Part shown: piece after piece, positions 19,262 through 27,308 of the stretch | How the letters are laid out: every line of letters starts with the position of its first letter | How positions within the stretch are numbered: position 1 is the first letter of the stretch | Origin: an uncultured Oscillospiraceae bacterium | GTDB lineage: Bacteria > Bacillota > Clostridia > Oscillospirales > Oscillospiraceae | Assembly: GCA_947623745.1 (NCBI GenBank) | Contig: CANQHN010000016.1 | Coordinates: 1 to 61,595 of the forward strand | Reading direction: 5' to 3' | Length of the DNA stretch: 61,595 nucleotides | Program-made: the position numbers and the translations under genes | Notes under the pieces: generated by a model | Seen by the model: only the letters and a program-made list of their open reading frames with translations | The model's database searches: none | Told to the model about the DNA's origin: nothing

Positions 19262-20394
19262 GAATCACAATAAACCGGCAGGAGGCGTTGGCTCTTGCCA
19301 AAGCCGCGGAGAGCATCGCACCCAGCAAGGCCGTCATGGACGAGCTGCGCTGCGTGCTGCTGGAAACCGGAGAGGACAGTAAGCTGACCATGGCCGCCAC
19401 CAATATGGAGGTCGCCCTGGAGCGGCGTATGCAGGCGGATATCCAGGAGGGCGGCGCCCTCCTCATCAATGCCAGGCTTTTTGCCGGTATGCTGGGGCTC
19501 CTGGGCGGCGAAGCCGTTACCATCCAGGGAGAGGACGGCCGGCAGGCGGAGATCACAAGCGGCGAGTGCTGTTATAGGATCCCTGTCATGTCCATCGCCA
19601 AATATCCCCGCATGGAGATCCCCTTCCCGGAGGACAGTGTCGTTGTGACCAATATCCCCCGTATGGCGGCCAGAACGGTATTCGCGGCGTCGGAAAACGA
19701 GAGTACGCCCGCCATGCAGTGCGTCAAGCTGGTCTTTACCAGCGACGGCCTGAAGGCGGTAAGCTGCGACGGCTCCCGGCTCGCCGCCGCCAGGGGTGAG
19801 AGCAAAGGGGATGCTTCGGTCAGTATGCTCATCCCGGCCGTGTCCCTCAGCAAGCTGGCCCGTCTTGTAGGCAGCAAAGATGAACTGGATGTGGGCACCA
19901 CGGGCAAAAGCGTGGTTTTCATGAAAGAGGATTTCATGTTTTCCGCCAGGCTCCTGGAGGGGCAGCATGTGGATCCTGATTTTATGCTGAGCCATGTGCA
20001 AAGCGCCTTCACGATCCTCACCGATGCCGCCGGACTCTACGACGCGGTATCCGGCGTTTCCGTGGTGGCAGGTGAGCGGGACGCGGTCAGTCTCCGCTTT
20101 TCCGGCGGCAATATCAAGATCCGCTGTGAAAGCGAGGGGTGCTCCTCGGAGAGGGATATGGAGGTCGTGGCGCTGTCCGGGAACCCGGAGGGCGAATACT
20201 GGTACAACTCCCGGCAGCTCTCCCAGTGCCTCGCCGCCCTCGGCGGCACGCTGATGCTGGAGGTCGGGCAAAATGGGATCCTGGTCATGCGGACCGATGA
20301 TCTCATCTGCCTGCAGCTCTCCCGGCGCAAGCCCACGATCCTCCGGGCGAAGGAAGAGAAACCGCGGAAAAGAGCGGCCAAGGCGGCCGCATAA
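19258..20394 (+). CDS. dnaN: DNA polymerase III beta sliding clamp
   Basis: 378 residues, the usual clamp length. The start MRITINRQEALALAKAAESI, SGECCYRIPVM and KLVFTSDGLKAVSCDGSRLA follow the three-domain DnaN pattern. A clamp tethers polymerases and other clamp-binding proteins to DNA. GTG start with GGAGGAA 8 nt upstream. This is very likely a second, element-borne clamp, because no chromosomal replication genes (dnaA, recF, gyrB) are next to it. It may direct the element's Y-family polymerase or a host replicase to element DNA. Confidence 0.93.
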   Translation: MRITINRQEALALAKAAESIAPSKAVMDELRCVLLETGEDSKLTMAATNMEVALERRMQADIQEGGALLINARLFAGMLGLLGGEAVTIQGEDGRQAEITSGECCYRIPVMSIAKYPRMEIPFPEDSVVVTNIPRMAARTVFAASENESTPAMQCVKLVFTSDGLKAVSCDGSRLAAARGESKGDASVSMLIPAVSLSKLARLVGSKDELDVGTTGKSVVFMKEDFMFSARLLEGQHVDPDFMLSHVQSAFTILTDAAGLYDAVSGVSVVAGERDAVSLRFSGGNIKIRCESEGCSSERDMEVVALSGNPEGEYWYNSRQLSQCLAALGGTLMLEVGQNGILVMRTDDLICLQLSRRKPTILRAKEEKPRKRAAKAAA

Positions 20395-20400
20395 GGAGGG

Positions 20401-20799
20401 ATGCCCTTGGAGATCTCGAAGATTTGCCGCTACTGCGGCGGCGTGGTCCGTATGGTGCCCGCGCGGAATGTCTACGGCCCGGCTGTTGACCGGCTGGGGC
20501 TGCAGAACGAGTACATTTACCAGTGCCAGAACTGCACCGCCAGGGTCGGATGCCATAAGGGGACGACGCGCCCATTGGGTAATGTGGCCAATGAGACGCT
20601 GCGCCTCAAGCGCATGGAGACCCATCAGGTGTTCGACGCCTTCTGGAAACAGAAGGGTATGAGCCGGACCAGAGGCTATAAGTGGCTGGCCGGACAGATG
20701 GGGCTTCCCGAGCGGCTGGCCCACATCGGCGGATTTGAAATGGATCAATGCCAAAAGGTCATTGACCTTTGCAGAAAAACAAAGGAGGACGCGGCGTAA
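20401..20799 (+). CDS. zinc-finger-containing protein (DUF3268-like)
   Basis: 132 residues. A four-Cys zinc site (CRYCGG near residue 9 and CQNC near 42) is followed by a G-C-H-K-G-T motif and a helical region with DAFWKQKGMSRTRGYKWLAGQMGL. This matches the small zinc-finger proteins often annotated on plasmids and prophages. It probably binds nucleic acid. It begins 7 bp after the dnaN stop and overlaps the next gene by one base, so it is in the same operon. Confidence 0.72.
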   Translation: MPLEISKICRYCGGVVRMVPARNVYGPAVDRLGLQNEYIYQCQNCTARVGCHKGTTRPLGNVANETLRLKRMETHQVFDAFWKQKGMSRTRGYKWLAGQMGLPERLAHIGGFEMDQCQKVIDLCRKTKEDAA

Positions 20800-21728
20800 T
20801 GCGTGAAAAAACTGCGTGTCCGCATAGAGCGGAAAAACTGTGTTCCTGCGCGCCTGTGAAAAACAGGGGGAAGGATATCTCCGCCCTGGCCGTCCATGTG
20901 GCGGACAATATGGCGGACATCCGCTGGGAGTTAGAGTACACGGACATCAACCGCCCTGAAAAGCGGCGGCTGTGCCGTGTGGGTTCCTGCCGTATCTGCG
21001 GCGGACGGCTCTGCCATGATGTGGACGCCTTTGACCACCTGGCCGGAGACGATTTCCTGGCGGCGGTCTACCGCCACCTGTATGAGATCCATAACGCCGG
21101 GGACAACCACATGGAATGTTCGGAATTTCGCCTTCGGTTCGTGGAGATGTTCCATGAGCAGGACAGGCCCCTGATCCGAAAATGGCTGGACGGGGCAGGA
21201 AACCGCCGTGTGTCCCATGTGTGCTGTCAGTATGGGAGCGCAGGGGCCATGGCAGATCCCGGCAAGGAAGTCAAGGTCTACACCATCATCCGCACCGGCG
21301 TTGACGCGGAAAGGGGGCATTTCCCGGAGCCCCAGAGCGAGGGCAGTTTCCTGTCATTTCTCCGGGCCAAAGCGGAGCTTCAGAAACTGGTCATAGCTGA
21401 GAAGGATGAACTGGACGGCCGCTATGACTGCGAGGAATACGATGAGAATTACTGGGAAGCGTACCAGGACGGTTATGCCACCGCTCTTTCCACCAGGCTG
21501 GAGATCATCTCCTCCGAGCTGCATTTAACCCCGGAGGATTTCCGGCCGGCTGATTATCTGGAGCAGTGCGCGGAGTGCTATGGCGCCTATGGAACACCCT
21601 CCTGCAGGGATGAGGAAAGTGAATGCGGGATCCAGGAGAACGCACAGGAGGAGCTGGCCCGTATCCAGGCCGAAGAAGCTGAGGCCATACGGCGGCTTTC
21701 TAAGACGCCTGTCCTTGGGACAGCGTAA
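20799..21728 (+). CDS. hypothetical Cys-rich protein
   Basis: 309 residues from ATG 20799, which shares its A with the TAA of the previous gene. AAGGAGG lies 11 nt upstream. The N-terminal part has CPHRAEKLCSCAPV and CRICGGRLCHD, suggesting one or two zinc sites. The middle contains KVYTIIRTGVDAERGHFPEP. The C-terminal half is acidic and helical with another Cys cluster. I do not recognise a family. Its position points to a core operon accessory factor. Confidence 0.7.
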   Translation: MREKTACPHRAEKLCSCAPVKNRGKDISALAVHVADNMADIRWELEYTDINRPEKRRLCRVGSCRICGGRLCHDVDAFDHLAGDDFLAAVYRHLYEIHNAGDNHMECSEFRLRFVEMFHEQDRPLIRKWLDGAGNRRVSHVCCQYGSAGAMADPGKEVKVYTIIRTGVDAERGHFPEPQSEGSFLSFLRAKAELQKLVIAEKDELDGRYDCEEYDENYWEAYQDGYATALSTRLEIISSELHLTPEDFRPADYLEQCAECYGAYGTPSCRDEESECGIQENAQEELARIQAEEAEAIRRLSKTPVLGTA

Positions 21729-21746
21729 GGAACGAGGGGGATTCAG

Positions 21747-21941
21747 ATGTCAGGAGAACGAAAAACATATCCGTTCAGAATCCATTACAAGGAAAAAGAC
21801 GGAAAGATCGGCCTCTATTACATCAGGGAAACCAACGCCATTTGCGCCATCACCGCTTTCCTCTCCCGCACGGCGAATGAGCGTGAGAGCGTCATTTCGG
21901 TCGATGCGGCCTCCGGGCGAGATTGGAAAAGGGTGCTTTGA
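21747..21941 (+). CDS. small hypothetical protein
   Basis: A 64-residue protein with GAGGGGG before its ATG. It is predicted mainly beta with one helix (HYKEKDGKIGLYYIRETNAI, then a short helix and VISVDAASG). It overlaps the start of the PAPS-reductase-like gene by four bases (TTGA at 21938-21941), so the two are translationally coupled and may work together. It has no cysteine-rich site. Function unknown. Confidence 0.6.
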   Translation: MSGERKTYPFRIHYKEKDGKIGLYYIRETNAICAITAFLSRTANERESVISVDAASGRDWKRVL

Positions 21942-22699
21942 AGTATTTGGCGTCCTGTTCCTTCGGAAAGGACAGCCTGGCAACGATCCTTTTGGCGCTT
22001 ATGCATGGTGAGCCGTTGGATGAGGCGGTCTACTGTGAGGTCATGTTCGACGACGACATCTCCGGCGAGGTGCCGGAGCACAGGGATTTCATCTATGAGC
22101 GCGCCATCCCCTTCCTAGAGGCCAACGGTGTGAAGGTCGTGGTCCTTCGGTCAGAAATGACCTTTATCAAGAGTTTCTACCGCATTTTGAAACGGGGAAA
22201 TTCGGCGGGTAAGATCAATTCCTGGCCGCTGTGCGGACGGTGCTGCATCCAGCGGGACTGTAAGCTGCCGCCAATCAACGCCTATAAGCAATCCCTCGGC
22301 AGCGGCGTGATCCAGTATATCGGCATTTCCTACGATGAACAGGAGCGGCTGATGCGGCTGGAGCCGGGGAAAGCGGTATCGCTGCTGGCAAAGTATAAAA
22401 AGACGGAGCGGGACGCCGCGGAGATCTGTAAACGGGCAGGGCTCTATTCCCCGGCCTATGCGTTTACCAGCCGGAATGGATGCTTCTTCTGCCCCAATGC
22501 TAAGCGGGGAGAACTGCGCCACCTCTACGACCACCACCCGGATCTGTGGGCACGGCTGCTGGAATGCCAGAGCGCGCCCAATAAGGCCACGGAGCTGTTC
22601 AACCGAACTGAGCGCATCGACGAGATCGACCAGCGGTTCCGCTATGAGGCAGAGCAACTCTCCCTGTTCGACGGTTTACCGCTGGAAAAGGCCGCGTGA
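21938..22699 (+). CDS. PP-loop (PAPS reductase / DndC-like) family protein
   Basis: 253 residues from TTG 21938. The PP-loop SCSFGKDSL sits at the N-terminus and would bind ATP or an adenylated sulfur donor. Cysteine motifs CGRCCIQRDCK and FFCPNAKRGEL follow, as in phage and plasmid PAPS-reductase-like proteins. The family activates a substrate by adenylation. Known relatives act in sulfate reduction, tRNA thiolation or DNA phosphorothioation. No dndB, dndD or dndE gene is present, so modification of DNA is not supported. The start is coupled to the previous ORF. Substrate unknown. Confidence 0.8.
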   Translation: MKYLASCSFGKDSLATILLALMHGEPLDEAVYCEVMFDDDISGEVPEHRDFIYERAIPFLEANGVKVVVLRSEMTFIKSFYRILKRGNSAGKINSWPLCGRCCIQRDCKLPPINAYKQSLGSGVIQYIGISYDEQERLMRLEPGKAVSLLAKYKKTERDAAEICKRAGLYSPAYAFTSRNGCFFCPNAKRGELRHLYDHHPDLWARLLECQSAPNKATELFNRTERIDEIDQRFRYEAEQLSLFDGLPLEKAA

Positions 22700-22715
22700 C
22701 GAAGGAGGGATCCAT

Positions 22716-22931
22716 TTGAACGAAGCTGAAAAGCATTGCGGGACCTGCGCTTTCTCCTATTATCCAGAAGGCGAGGCGCGGGAACATTGCAGCAACCCAA
22801 ATTACAATTCATCAACCTACACCCATGACATGCTCATGGAGGACTGGGGCCAGGGCCATTGCCGCTTCTGGACCCCCAAAACAATGAAAGGGGTACATCA
22901 TGAAAAACAATTATTCTCTGGCCGAGCGTAA
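22716..22931 (+). CDS. small Cys-containing protein
   Basis: 71 residues from TTG 22716, 7 nt after GGAGGGA. The N-terminus carries CGTCAFSYYPEGEAREHC and a later GHCRFW, giving four cysteines that could bind one zinc ion. It overlaps the sigma-like gene (ATG 22900) by 32 bases in another frame. Function unknown. The strong ribosome site and compact operon packing support it as a gene. Confidence 0.6.
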   Translation: MNEAEKHCGTCAFSYYPEGEAREHCSNPNYNSSTYTHDMLMEDWGQGHCRFWTPKTMKGVHHEKQLFSGRA

Positions 22932-23256
22932 CCGCATCGTGGAGGAGTACCTCCCCTGTGTCGATCAGGTGATCCGCAAGAACCGTGCCTTGATGAAGGC
23001 GGCGAAGCTGGAGTATGACGACGTCTACCAGCAGCTTTCTCTCCGGCTGATCAAGGCTGTGAGCACTTACGACCCCGACAAAGGAGAGTTAGGCGCCCAC
23101 ATTTGGGCGCAGCTCCGCTACGAACTCCTGAACTGTACGAAACCTCTCCGGCTGTTCGGCATGACCGGGCTCCCCAGAGATTTCCGCAGGGGCGATATCG
23201 TCTCCATAGACGACCTTCGCAGCGAGGACGGCCCGTATGGGCAGCTTGCGGCATAG
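22900..23256 (+). CDS. sigma-70 region 2-like protein
   Basis: 118 residues. AERNRIVEEYLPCVDQVIRKN, EYDDVYQQLSLRLIKAVSTYDPDKG and HIWAQLRYELLN follow sigma region 2 (core binding and -10 recognition). The protein stops before any region 4, with only a short tail, so it is a half sigma factor. A region 4-like protein is encoded at 53599-54084 in the same element. Split sigma pairs such as SigO-RsoA are known in Bacillus. AAAGGGG precedes the ATG. It may steer polymerase to element promoters. Confidence 0.75.
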   Translation: MKNNYSLAERNRIVEEYLPCVDQVIRKNRALMKAAKLEYDDVYQQLSLRLIKAVSTYDPDKGELGAHIWAQLRYELLNCTKPLRLFGMTGLPRDFRRGDIVSIDDLRSEDGPYGQLAA

Positions 23257-23279
23257 GAAACGGCCTTTTTAACAATGAT

Positions 23280-23306
23280 CCCCTGCCCGCGGTTTGCGGG
23301 CAGGGG
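23280..23306 (+). terminator. GC-rich intercistronic hairpin
   Basis: An 11-bp perfect stem (CCCCTGCCCGC and its complement) with loop GGTTT lies between the sigma-like gene and the next start. No T-run follows. It may be an mRNA-processing or stability element rather than a terminator. Confidence 0.5.
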
Positions 23307-23324
23307 GACGAAAAAGGAGAGAAT

Positions 23325-23774
23325 ATGAGCCTGTTATTTTCAAACGTTACAATTACGCCCAAGGTAGGTCTGGTTGTGACTGTCAACGAGAGCGGCCACC
23401 CAGACGAATACGACATACGGGATCTGATCAGATGTGAGCTGCGATATGCCCCTGTCCGAGACACGGCATATCTGGTCTCCGATGTTTCTGTGCGTCAGTA
23501 TCGGTTCCGAACCGGGGGCCGGGACTGGCTGGCCGAGCGCGACAGTTTTGCCCTGATGGCCGCCTACGACGCTCTGGCGCAGCGGCATGGGGAAAAGCCC
23601 TTCGTACAACGCGAGGATGTGGAATTGGTGGGGCAATATGCGTTCTGGCTGCAACTCTGTGATTTTTGCGGGCATAGAGAGCTCCTGACCCCGGATGATG
23701 TCGCTGCCTGCGCCTGCTGCGACATGGGGGAGTATTTCGAGCCAGACATCCGCGAGGAGACGGAAACGGCGTGA
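23325..23774 (+). CDS. hypothetical protein with C-terminal zinc knuckle
   Basis: 149 residues from ATG 23325 with AAAGGAGAG upstream. The longer upstream frame overlaps the sigma-like gene and has no ribosome site. The N-terminal half is beta-rich (SNVTITPKVGLVVTVNESG). The C-terminal half has CDFCGHRELL and CACCDMGEYF, a likely four-Cys zinc site. The last bases overlap the next GTG start (GTGA). Function unknown. Confidence 0.7.
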   Translation: MSLLFSNVTITPKVGLVVTVNESGHPDEYDIRDLIRCELRYAPVRDTAYLVSDVSVRQYRFRTGGRDWLAERDSFALMAAYDALAQRHGEKPFVQREDVELVGQYAFWLQLCDFCGHRELLTPDDVAACACCDMGEYFEPDIREETETA

Positions 23775-24100
23775 AGTACAGACGGATCTACCAAACGCTG
23801 GAGCAATATGGAGCAAAAATCGCCTATGACGGCAGCGGCTGGCGTTATGCGGAACGGTTCCAGACCTATATCCAGCGCACAAGGCCGCTGTGGATCGTGG
23901 CGGAGGCTCCGGCACGCGGCCGGCGTATCTGGATCAGCCATGAGTCGGGACGTTTTTTCGTGACGACCGCAGATATGACGATTCCCTCCAACAGCCGGGA
24001 ATACCACAAGAGTCAGTTGCGGCGGATGGCCTGCTCCCAGGGCGATGTAGCCGATTACCTGAAATCGCTGCTGGCGGGGCCTCCCTCCACCGCAGTCTGA
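23771..24100 (+). CDS. small hypothetical protein
   Basis: 109 basic residues from GTG 23771, coupled to the previous gene by GTGA overlap. It contains repeated beta-type segments (AKIAYDGSGWRYAERF, RIWISHESGRFFVTTAD) and a C-terminal helix. No family is recognised. It is 43 bp before the AAA+ gene and has the same direction, consistent with one transcript. Confidence 0.6.
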   Translation: MKYRRIYQTLEQYGAKIAYDGSGWRYAERFQTYIQRTRPLWIVAEAPARGRRIWISHESGRFFVTTADMTIPSNSREYHKSQLRRMACSQGDVADYLKSLLAGPPSTAV

Positions 24101-24142
24101 ACAAAAGCACAGCCTATAAAATAAGAAAAGGAGCGACAGCCT

Positions 24143-25522
24143 ATGAGCACATTGCGAGATAAGATGCTGGCCGTTATGGCCGGCTTGAACGCAGATGTGG
24201 CAGAGCGCGAGGAACTGATTGAGACCATCGCCATCGCCCTGCTCACCCGGAAAAACCTTTTTATCCTGGGTGACCCAGGACAGGCGAAAAGCTTTGTCAT
24301 CAACGGCTTTCGCAGCCGGATCACCGGCGCGAGGCAGTTTGAGCGCCTGCTGACTAAGCAGGCCGATGAGGAACAGCTTTTCGGACGCACGGATCTGTCC
24401 AGCCTGATCCCCGGTCATGTTCCCCAGTCCATCCTGGAACAGGATGGTATGTATCAGCACCTGCGCGGAGAACTGGAAGCGGCCAAGGATTCCATGCTTG
24501 CGCGGCCAGACGCGCCGGAGGCGTATGAAACGCTGAGGGCGGCCACGGAGAAGCTGGACGCATATAAAAAGGCCGTGGCCGCGCTATATAGGAGCGAACC
24601 CATGGTGCTCACCACTGGCAAGATCCCGGAGGCGGACATCTGCTTCCTCGATGAGGCGTTCAAGTGCAACGACGGGGTGCTGAACTCCCTGCTGACCGCC
24701 CTGAACGAGCGCAAGTACACCAATGAAGGGCGTACATATCCCATTCCCACCATTTCCTTCTTCGCGGCGTCCAACGAGGTGCCAAACTTCAACGACCCGC
24801 AGGAGAAGATCCTGGCTGCGCTCTACGACCGGCTGGAGCTGAAGGTGGTGACGCAGAACATCGCGGAGCGGGACAACCGCCTGCTGATGCTGAAAAACAA
24901 ACAGCGCGGCCTGACGGGCCAGATCCACTGCACCATCACACTGGACGAGCTGTTGGAGATGCAGCGTGAGGTGTCCGCTGTCCCTGTGCCGGAGGCGGCA
25001 AACGAGCTGGCCGATGATATTCTCTGCGAACTCCGCAAGAACGGCATAACGGTGTCCGACCGCAAATACCTGGGCTACTATCCCATCGCGCAGGCAAAGG
25101 CGTGGCTGTCGGGACACGCGCAGGTGGAGAGCACCGATCTGTTGGCGCTGAAGAACTACCTGTGGTATATGCCCGGAGACCGGGCCACGGTGGAATCCAC
25201 CCTGCAGCGCATGTGTGTCAACCCCATGCAGGACAAGGTGAACGACATCCGTGCCATGGCGCTGGAGGCCAAGGACGAGTACGAGACCGCCCGGAACGAC
25301 CAGAGCAGGCCGGGCGCCGGGAACAAGGCGCTGGTCAAGCTGCGCAGTGAGCTTCTGCGGCTGTATGCGATGCAGAAAAAGCTGGACGGCGAGGCGCAGT
25401 CGGATAATGAGCACGCGCTGACGGCGGAGCTTCTGCGGGACATGGAGCAGATCAGCCGGCAGGCCCACGAGGCGGCGGGTTTTACCTACATCACGCTGGA
25501 CCAGCTTGCCGCGCTGCAATAA
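24143..25522 (+). CDS. MoxR/RavA-type AAA+ ATPase
   Basis: 459 residues. Walker A is GDPGQAKS near residues 42-49, Walker B ICFLDEAF near 165, and sensor 1 is FFAASNEVPN. A helical C-terminal part rich in Arg, Glu and Gln follows. MoxR ATPases act as chaperone-like remodelers together with a VWA partner that recognises the client. The VWA gene at 27308-28897 in the same operon is the expected partner. Client unknown, possibly a replication or transfer protein of the element. ATG follows AAAAGGAG. Confidence 0.88.
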   Translation: MSTLRDKMLAVMAGLNADVAEREELIETIAIALLTRKNLFILGDPGQAKSFVINGFRSRITGARQFERLLTKQADEEQLFGRTDLSSLIPGHVPQSILEQDGMYQHLRGELEAAKDSMLARPDAPEAYETLRAATEKLDAYKKAVAALYRSEPMVLTTGKIPEADICFLDEAFKCNDGVLNSLLTALNERKYTNEGRTYPIPTISFFAASNEVPNFNDPQEKILAALYDRLELKVVTQNIAERDNRLLMLKNKQRGLTGQIHCTITLDELLEMQREVSAVPVPEAANELADDILCELRKNGITVSDRKYLGYYPIAQAKAWLSGHAQVESTDLLALKNYLWYMPGDRATVESTLQRMCVNPMQDKVNDIRAMALEAKDEYETARNDQSRPGAGNKALVKLRSELLRLYAMQKKLDGEAQSDNEHALTAELLRDMEQISRQAHEAAGFTYITLDQLAALQ

Positions 25523-25538
25523 GAATGGAGGAATGGAA

Positions 25539-25586
25539 ATGAACTACACAGTTATAGAAAAACCATACGCGCCGGCGGAGGATTGA
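25539..25586 (+). CDS. 15-codon ORF before the LPD28-like gene
   Basis: MNYTVIEKPYAPAED starts 6 nt after GGAGGA and stops 2 bp before the next ATG, whose Shine-Dalgarno lies inside it. It could be a coupled micro-ORF or the remnant of a decayed gene. The ribosome site is good, but the peptide is too short to judge. Confidence 0.3.
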   Translation: MNYTVIEKPYAPAED

Positions 25587-25588
25587 AC

Positions 25589-26332
25589 ATGGGAAATTAT
25601 GTGCGCGCCCAAGATCTCTCCTATGAGGAAGTCCTGTTTCAGGATACCCCCGCGCTGTTCACATCCCTGCGGGTGAAATCGGCGAGCATTCCTATGGGGA
25701 TGTACCGCTATGAGATCCGCGAGGAGGGCGGCGAGCCATGCCAGCTTTCCAGAGGTATCCTGGTCGATCACTATGGGACGCTGCTCACCGCCGACCCCAT
25801 CCAGCTCCCGGCAGACGGATACCTCTCCTGCGCTTCGGCCGACCTGGTTTTTCTCAGCGATGGAGTCGCTGCGCTGGAGGATTTTCAGCGTAAGCATCCA
25901 CCGACAGGCCGTGATGTAATGGAGCTGTTTATCGCAAAGCCGGAGGAGAAACCTCTGCTCTTCAGCCAGAACTGTGAACAGGATGCGGCGGATGGCTGCA
26001 TCGGCCACATGAGGGGCGATTTTGAACGGGACATCCTGCACCATACCTGGTGGCCCCATTGTTTGGACAGTCGATATAATGATGCCAATTTCAAGGCGGA
26101 TCTCGCAAGGGTCGTGGACTGGCTGCGTATCGGGTTTGCACCACTGAAAAATCTAAAGACCATGGCCGCTTTCTGCGCATATTACGACCAGGCTGCCATC
26201 CCGAATGAAGACCGCGCCTACGGGTTCCGCATTGAGACGGGGCGGTATCGCTATATGCTCCGCTGCACGCCGGTGAAAGGCGCTTACCATGTCTACCTCT
26301 ACTGCTACAGCAAGGAGGCGCTCATGGGATGA
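25589..26332 (+). CDS. LPD28-like domain protein
   Basis: 247 residues. The first 70 (SYEEVLFQDTPALFTSLRV, SIPMGMYRYEIRE and VDHYGTLLTADPI) resemble the large polyvalent protein-associated domain LPD28 found on conjugative and phage proteins. The remainder has conserved-looking His, Cys and Trp residues (HHTWWPHC) and a helical segment, but no known active site. In related elements such proteins accompany polyvalent proteins injected or expressed early. Its last bases overlap the next ATG. Confidence 0.6.
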   Translation: MGNYVRAQDLSYEEVLFQDTPALFTSLRVKSASIPMGMYRYEIREEGGEPCQLSRGILVDHYGTLLTADPIQLPADGYLSCASADLVFLSDGVAALEDFQRKHPPTGRDVMELFIAKPEEKPLLFSQNCEQDAADGCIGHMRGDFERDILHHTWWPHCLDSRYNDANFKADLARVVDWLRIGFAPLKNLKTMAAFCAYYDQAAIPNEDRAYGFRIETGRYRYMLRCTPVKGAYHVYLYCYSKEALMG

Positions 26333-26490
26333 GTTATACCGGCGGCGGTATGTACTACGCCGAGCCCTGTCCACTGTGCGGCTCAACGCTTTGGAACGGC
26401 CGGTGTGAAAATCCGGACTGTGAGTACCATTGGCGGCCGAAAAGGGACGATGACGACCCGGAGGACCGCAGCACGGAGGAGCAGGACTGA
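26329..26490 (+). CDS. small zinc-ribbon protein (53 aa)
   Basis: 53 residues coupled to the previous gene by ATGA overlap. CPLCGSTLWNGRCENPDCEY forms a complete four-Cys zinc ribbon, followed by an acidic tail (DDDDPEDR). Short zinc ribbons like this bind nucleic acid or protein partners. It is supported by the motif and by the overlap start. Confidence 0.65.
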   Translation: MSYTGGGMYYAEPCPLCGSTLWNGRCENPDCEYHWRPKRDDDDPEDRSTEEQD

Positions 26491-26557
26491 GAATTTTCGC
26501 TTAAATTATGGCCCTTCCTACGGGAAGAAAGAATAAAAATGATGGAGGAATCATACT

Positions 26558-26983
26558 ATGCTTAATCACATTGTTATCATGGGGCGGCTCACCAAGGATC
26601 CCGAACTGCGGCAGGCCGGAGATACGCCGGTCTGTTCCTTCCGCATCGCCTGTGACCGCGACTACAAGAGCAGGGGCGGCGAGAAGGAGACCGATTTTGT
26701 GGATGTAGTAGCCTGGCGCAAACTGGGCGAGAATGTGGCCAAGTATTTTGCCAAAGGCCGCATGGCAGTGGTCAGCGGCCGGCTGCAGATCCGCTCCTGG
26801 ACGGACCAGGAGGGCAATAAGCGGTACAACACGGAGGTCGTGGCTGAGCATGTCTACTTTGGAGATGCCAAGCCCAAGACGCAGGGCGGCGTCAGCCAGC
26901 CGGTGGAGGATGGCGACGCCAACCAGCCGCCGGAGGGCTTTGTGCCTGATTTCGATGATGAAGACGGTGAGCTGCCGTTCTGA
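26558..26983 (+). CDS. ssb: single-stranded DNA-binding protein
   Basis: 141 residues. The OB-fold begins MLNHIVIMGRLTKDPELR and contains DFVDVVAWRKLGENVAKYFAKG and VVSGRLQIRSW. A short linker leads to the acidic tip DDEDGELPF, which recruits partner proteins in SSBs. It is an element-encoded SSB, a usual companion of ICE and plasmid replication. TGGAGG precedes the ATG by 10 nt. The strong hairpin after it probably marks a transcript segment end. Confidence 0.95.
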   Translation: MLNHIVIMGRLTKDPELRQAGDTPVCSFRIACDRDYKSRGGEKETDFVDVVAWRKLGENVAKYFAKGRMAVVSGRLQIRSWTDQEGNKRYNTEVVAEHVYFGDAKPKTQGGVSQPVEDGDANQPPEGFVPDFDDEDGELPF

Positions 26984-26989
26984 AACATG

Positions 26990-27019
26990 GCGGTGAGGGA
27001 GCGAACGCTCCCTCACCGC
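26990..27019 (+). terminator. 13-bp hairpin after ssb
   Basis: A perfect stem GCGGTGAGGGAGC with loop GAAC starts 6 bp after the ssb stop. There is no strong T-run, so termination may be partial. It probably protects or ends the upstream mRNA. Confidence 0.6.
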
Positions 27020-27053
27020 TCCCATGCTTAGCCGCAAAAAGGAGTTTCTATTA

Positions 27054-27069
27054 TAGCATAATTATGCTA
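27054..27069. promoter_or_regulatory. 16-bp perfect palindrome
   Basis: TAGCATAATTATGCTA lies in an AT-rich gap between ssb and the next gene, in contrast to its GC-rich surroundings. It contains CATAAT and is followed by TATAAC (27075-27080), so it could be an operator over a local promoter. No convincing -35 is seen. Confidence 0.4.
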
Positions 27070-27125
27070 AGGTCTATAACATGGATCGGAGCAGCGCCGC
27101 ACGGCGCTTTTACAGGAGGAAGTTT

Positions 27126-27308
27126 ATGACAGAATACTTAGAATACTTTGATTTTTTAGATGAACTGCGGGAGTCAGGTGTCACCAATATGTTTGGCGCG
27201 GCGCCCTATCTGCGGCAGAAATTTCCTGAGCTGCGAAACGACCCAAAACAGGCTGCGGAGATCCTGCGGGCGTGGATGGATACCTATGCGGACAGGGGGT
27301 GTCCGTGA
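27126..27308 (+). CDS. small hypothetical protein upstream of VWA gene
   Basis: 60 residues from ATG 27126, 4 nt after AGGAGGAAG. Two predicted helices, acidic (MTEYLEYFDFLDELRESG), then a segment PYLRQKFPELRNDPKQAAEI that looks like a short helix-turn-helix or protein-binding module. Its stop overlaps the VWA start by one base, so it may be a cofactor of that protein. A longer upstream start (27081) lacks a ribosome site. Confidence 0.65.
   Translation: MTEYLEYFDFLDELRESGVTNMFGAAPYLRQKFPELRNDPKQAAEILRAWMDTYADRGCP

Noticed and set aside
23103-23324. N-terminal extension of the gene at 23325
   Set aside because: It overlaps the sigma-like gene in another frame, while AAAGGAGAG directly precedes ATG 23325.
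27054-27069. LexA box
   Set aside because: The palindrome is AT-rich and does not match the Gram-positive SOS box CGAAC-N4-GTTCG.
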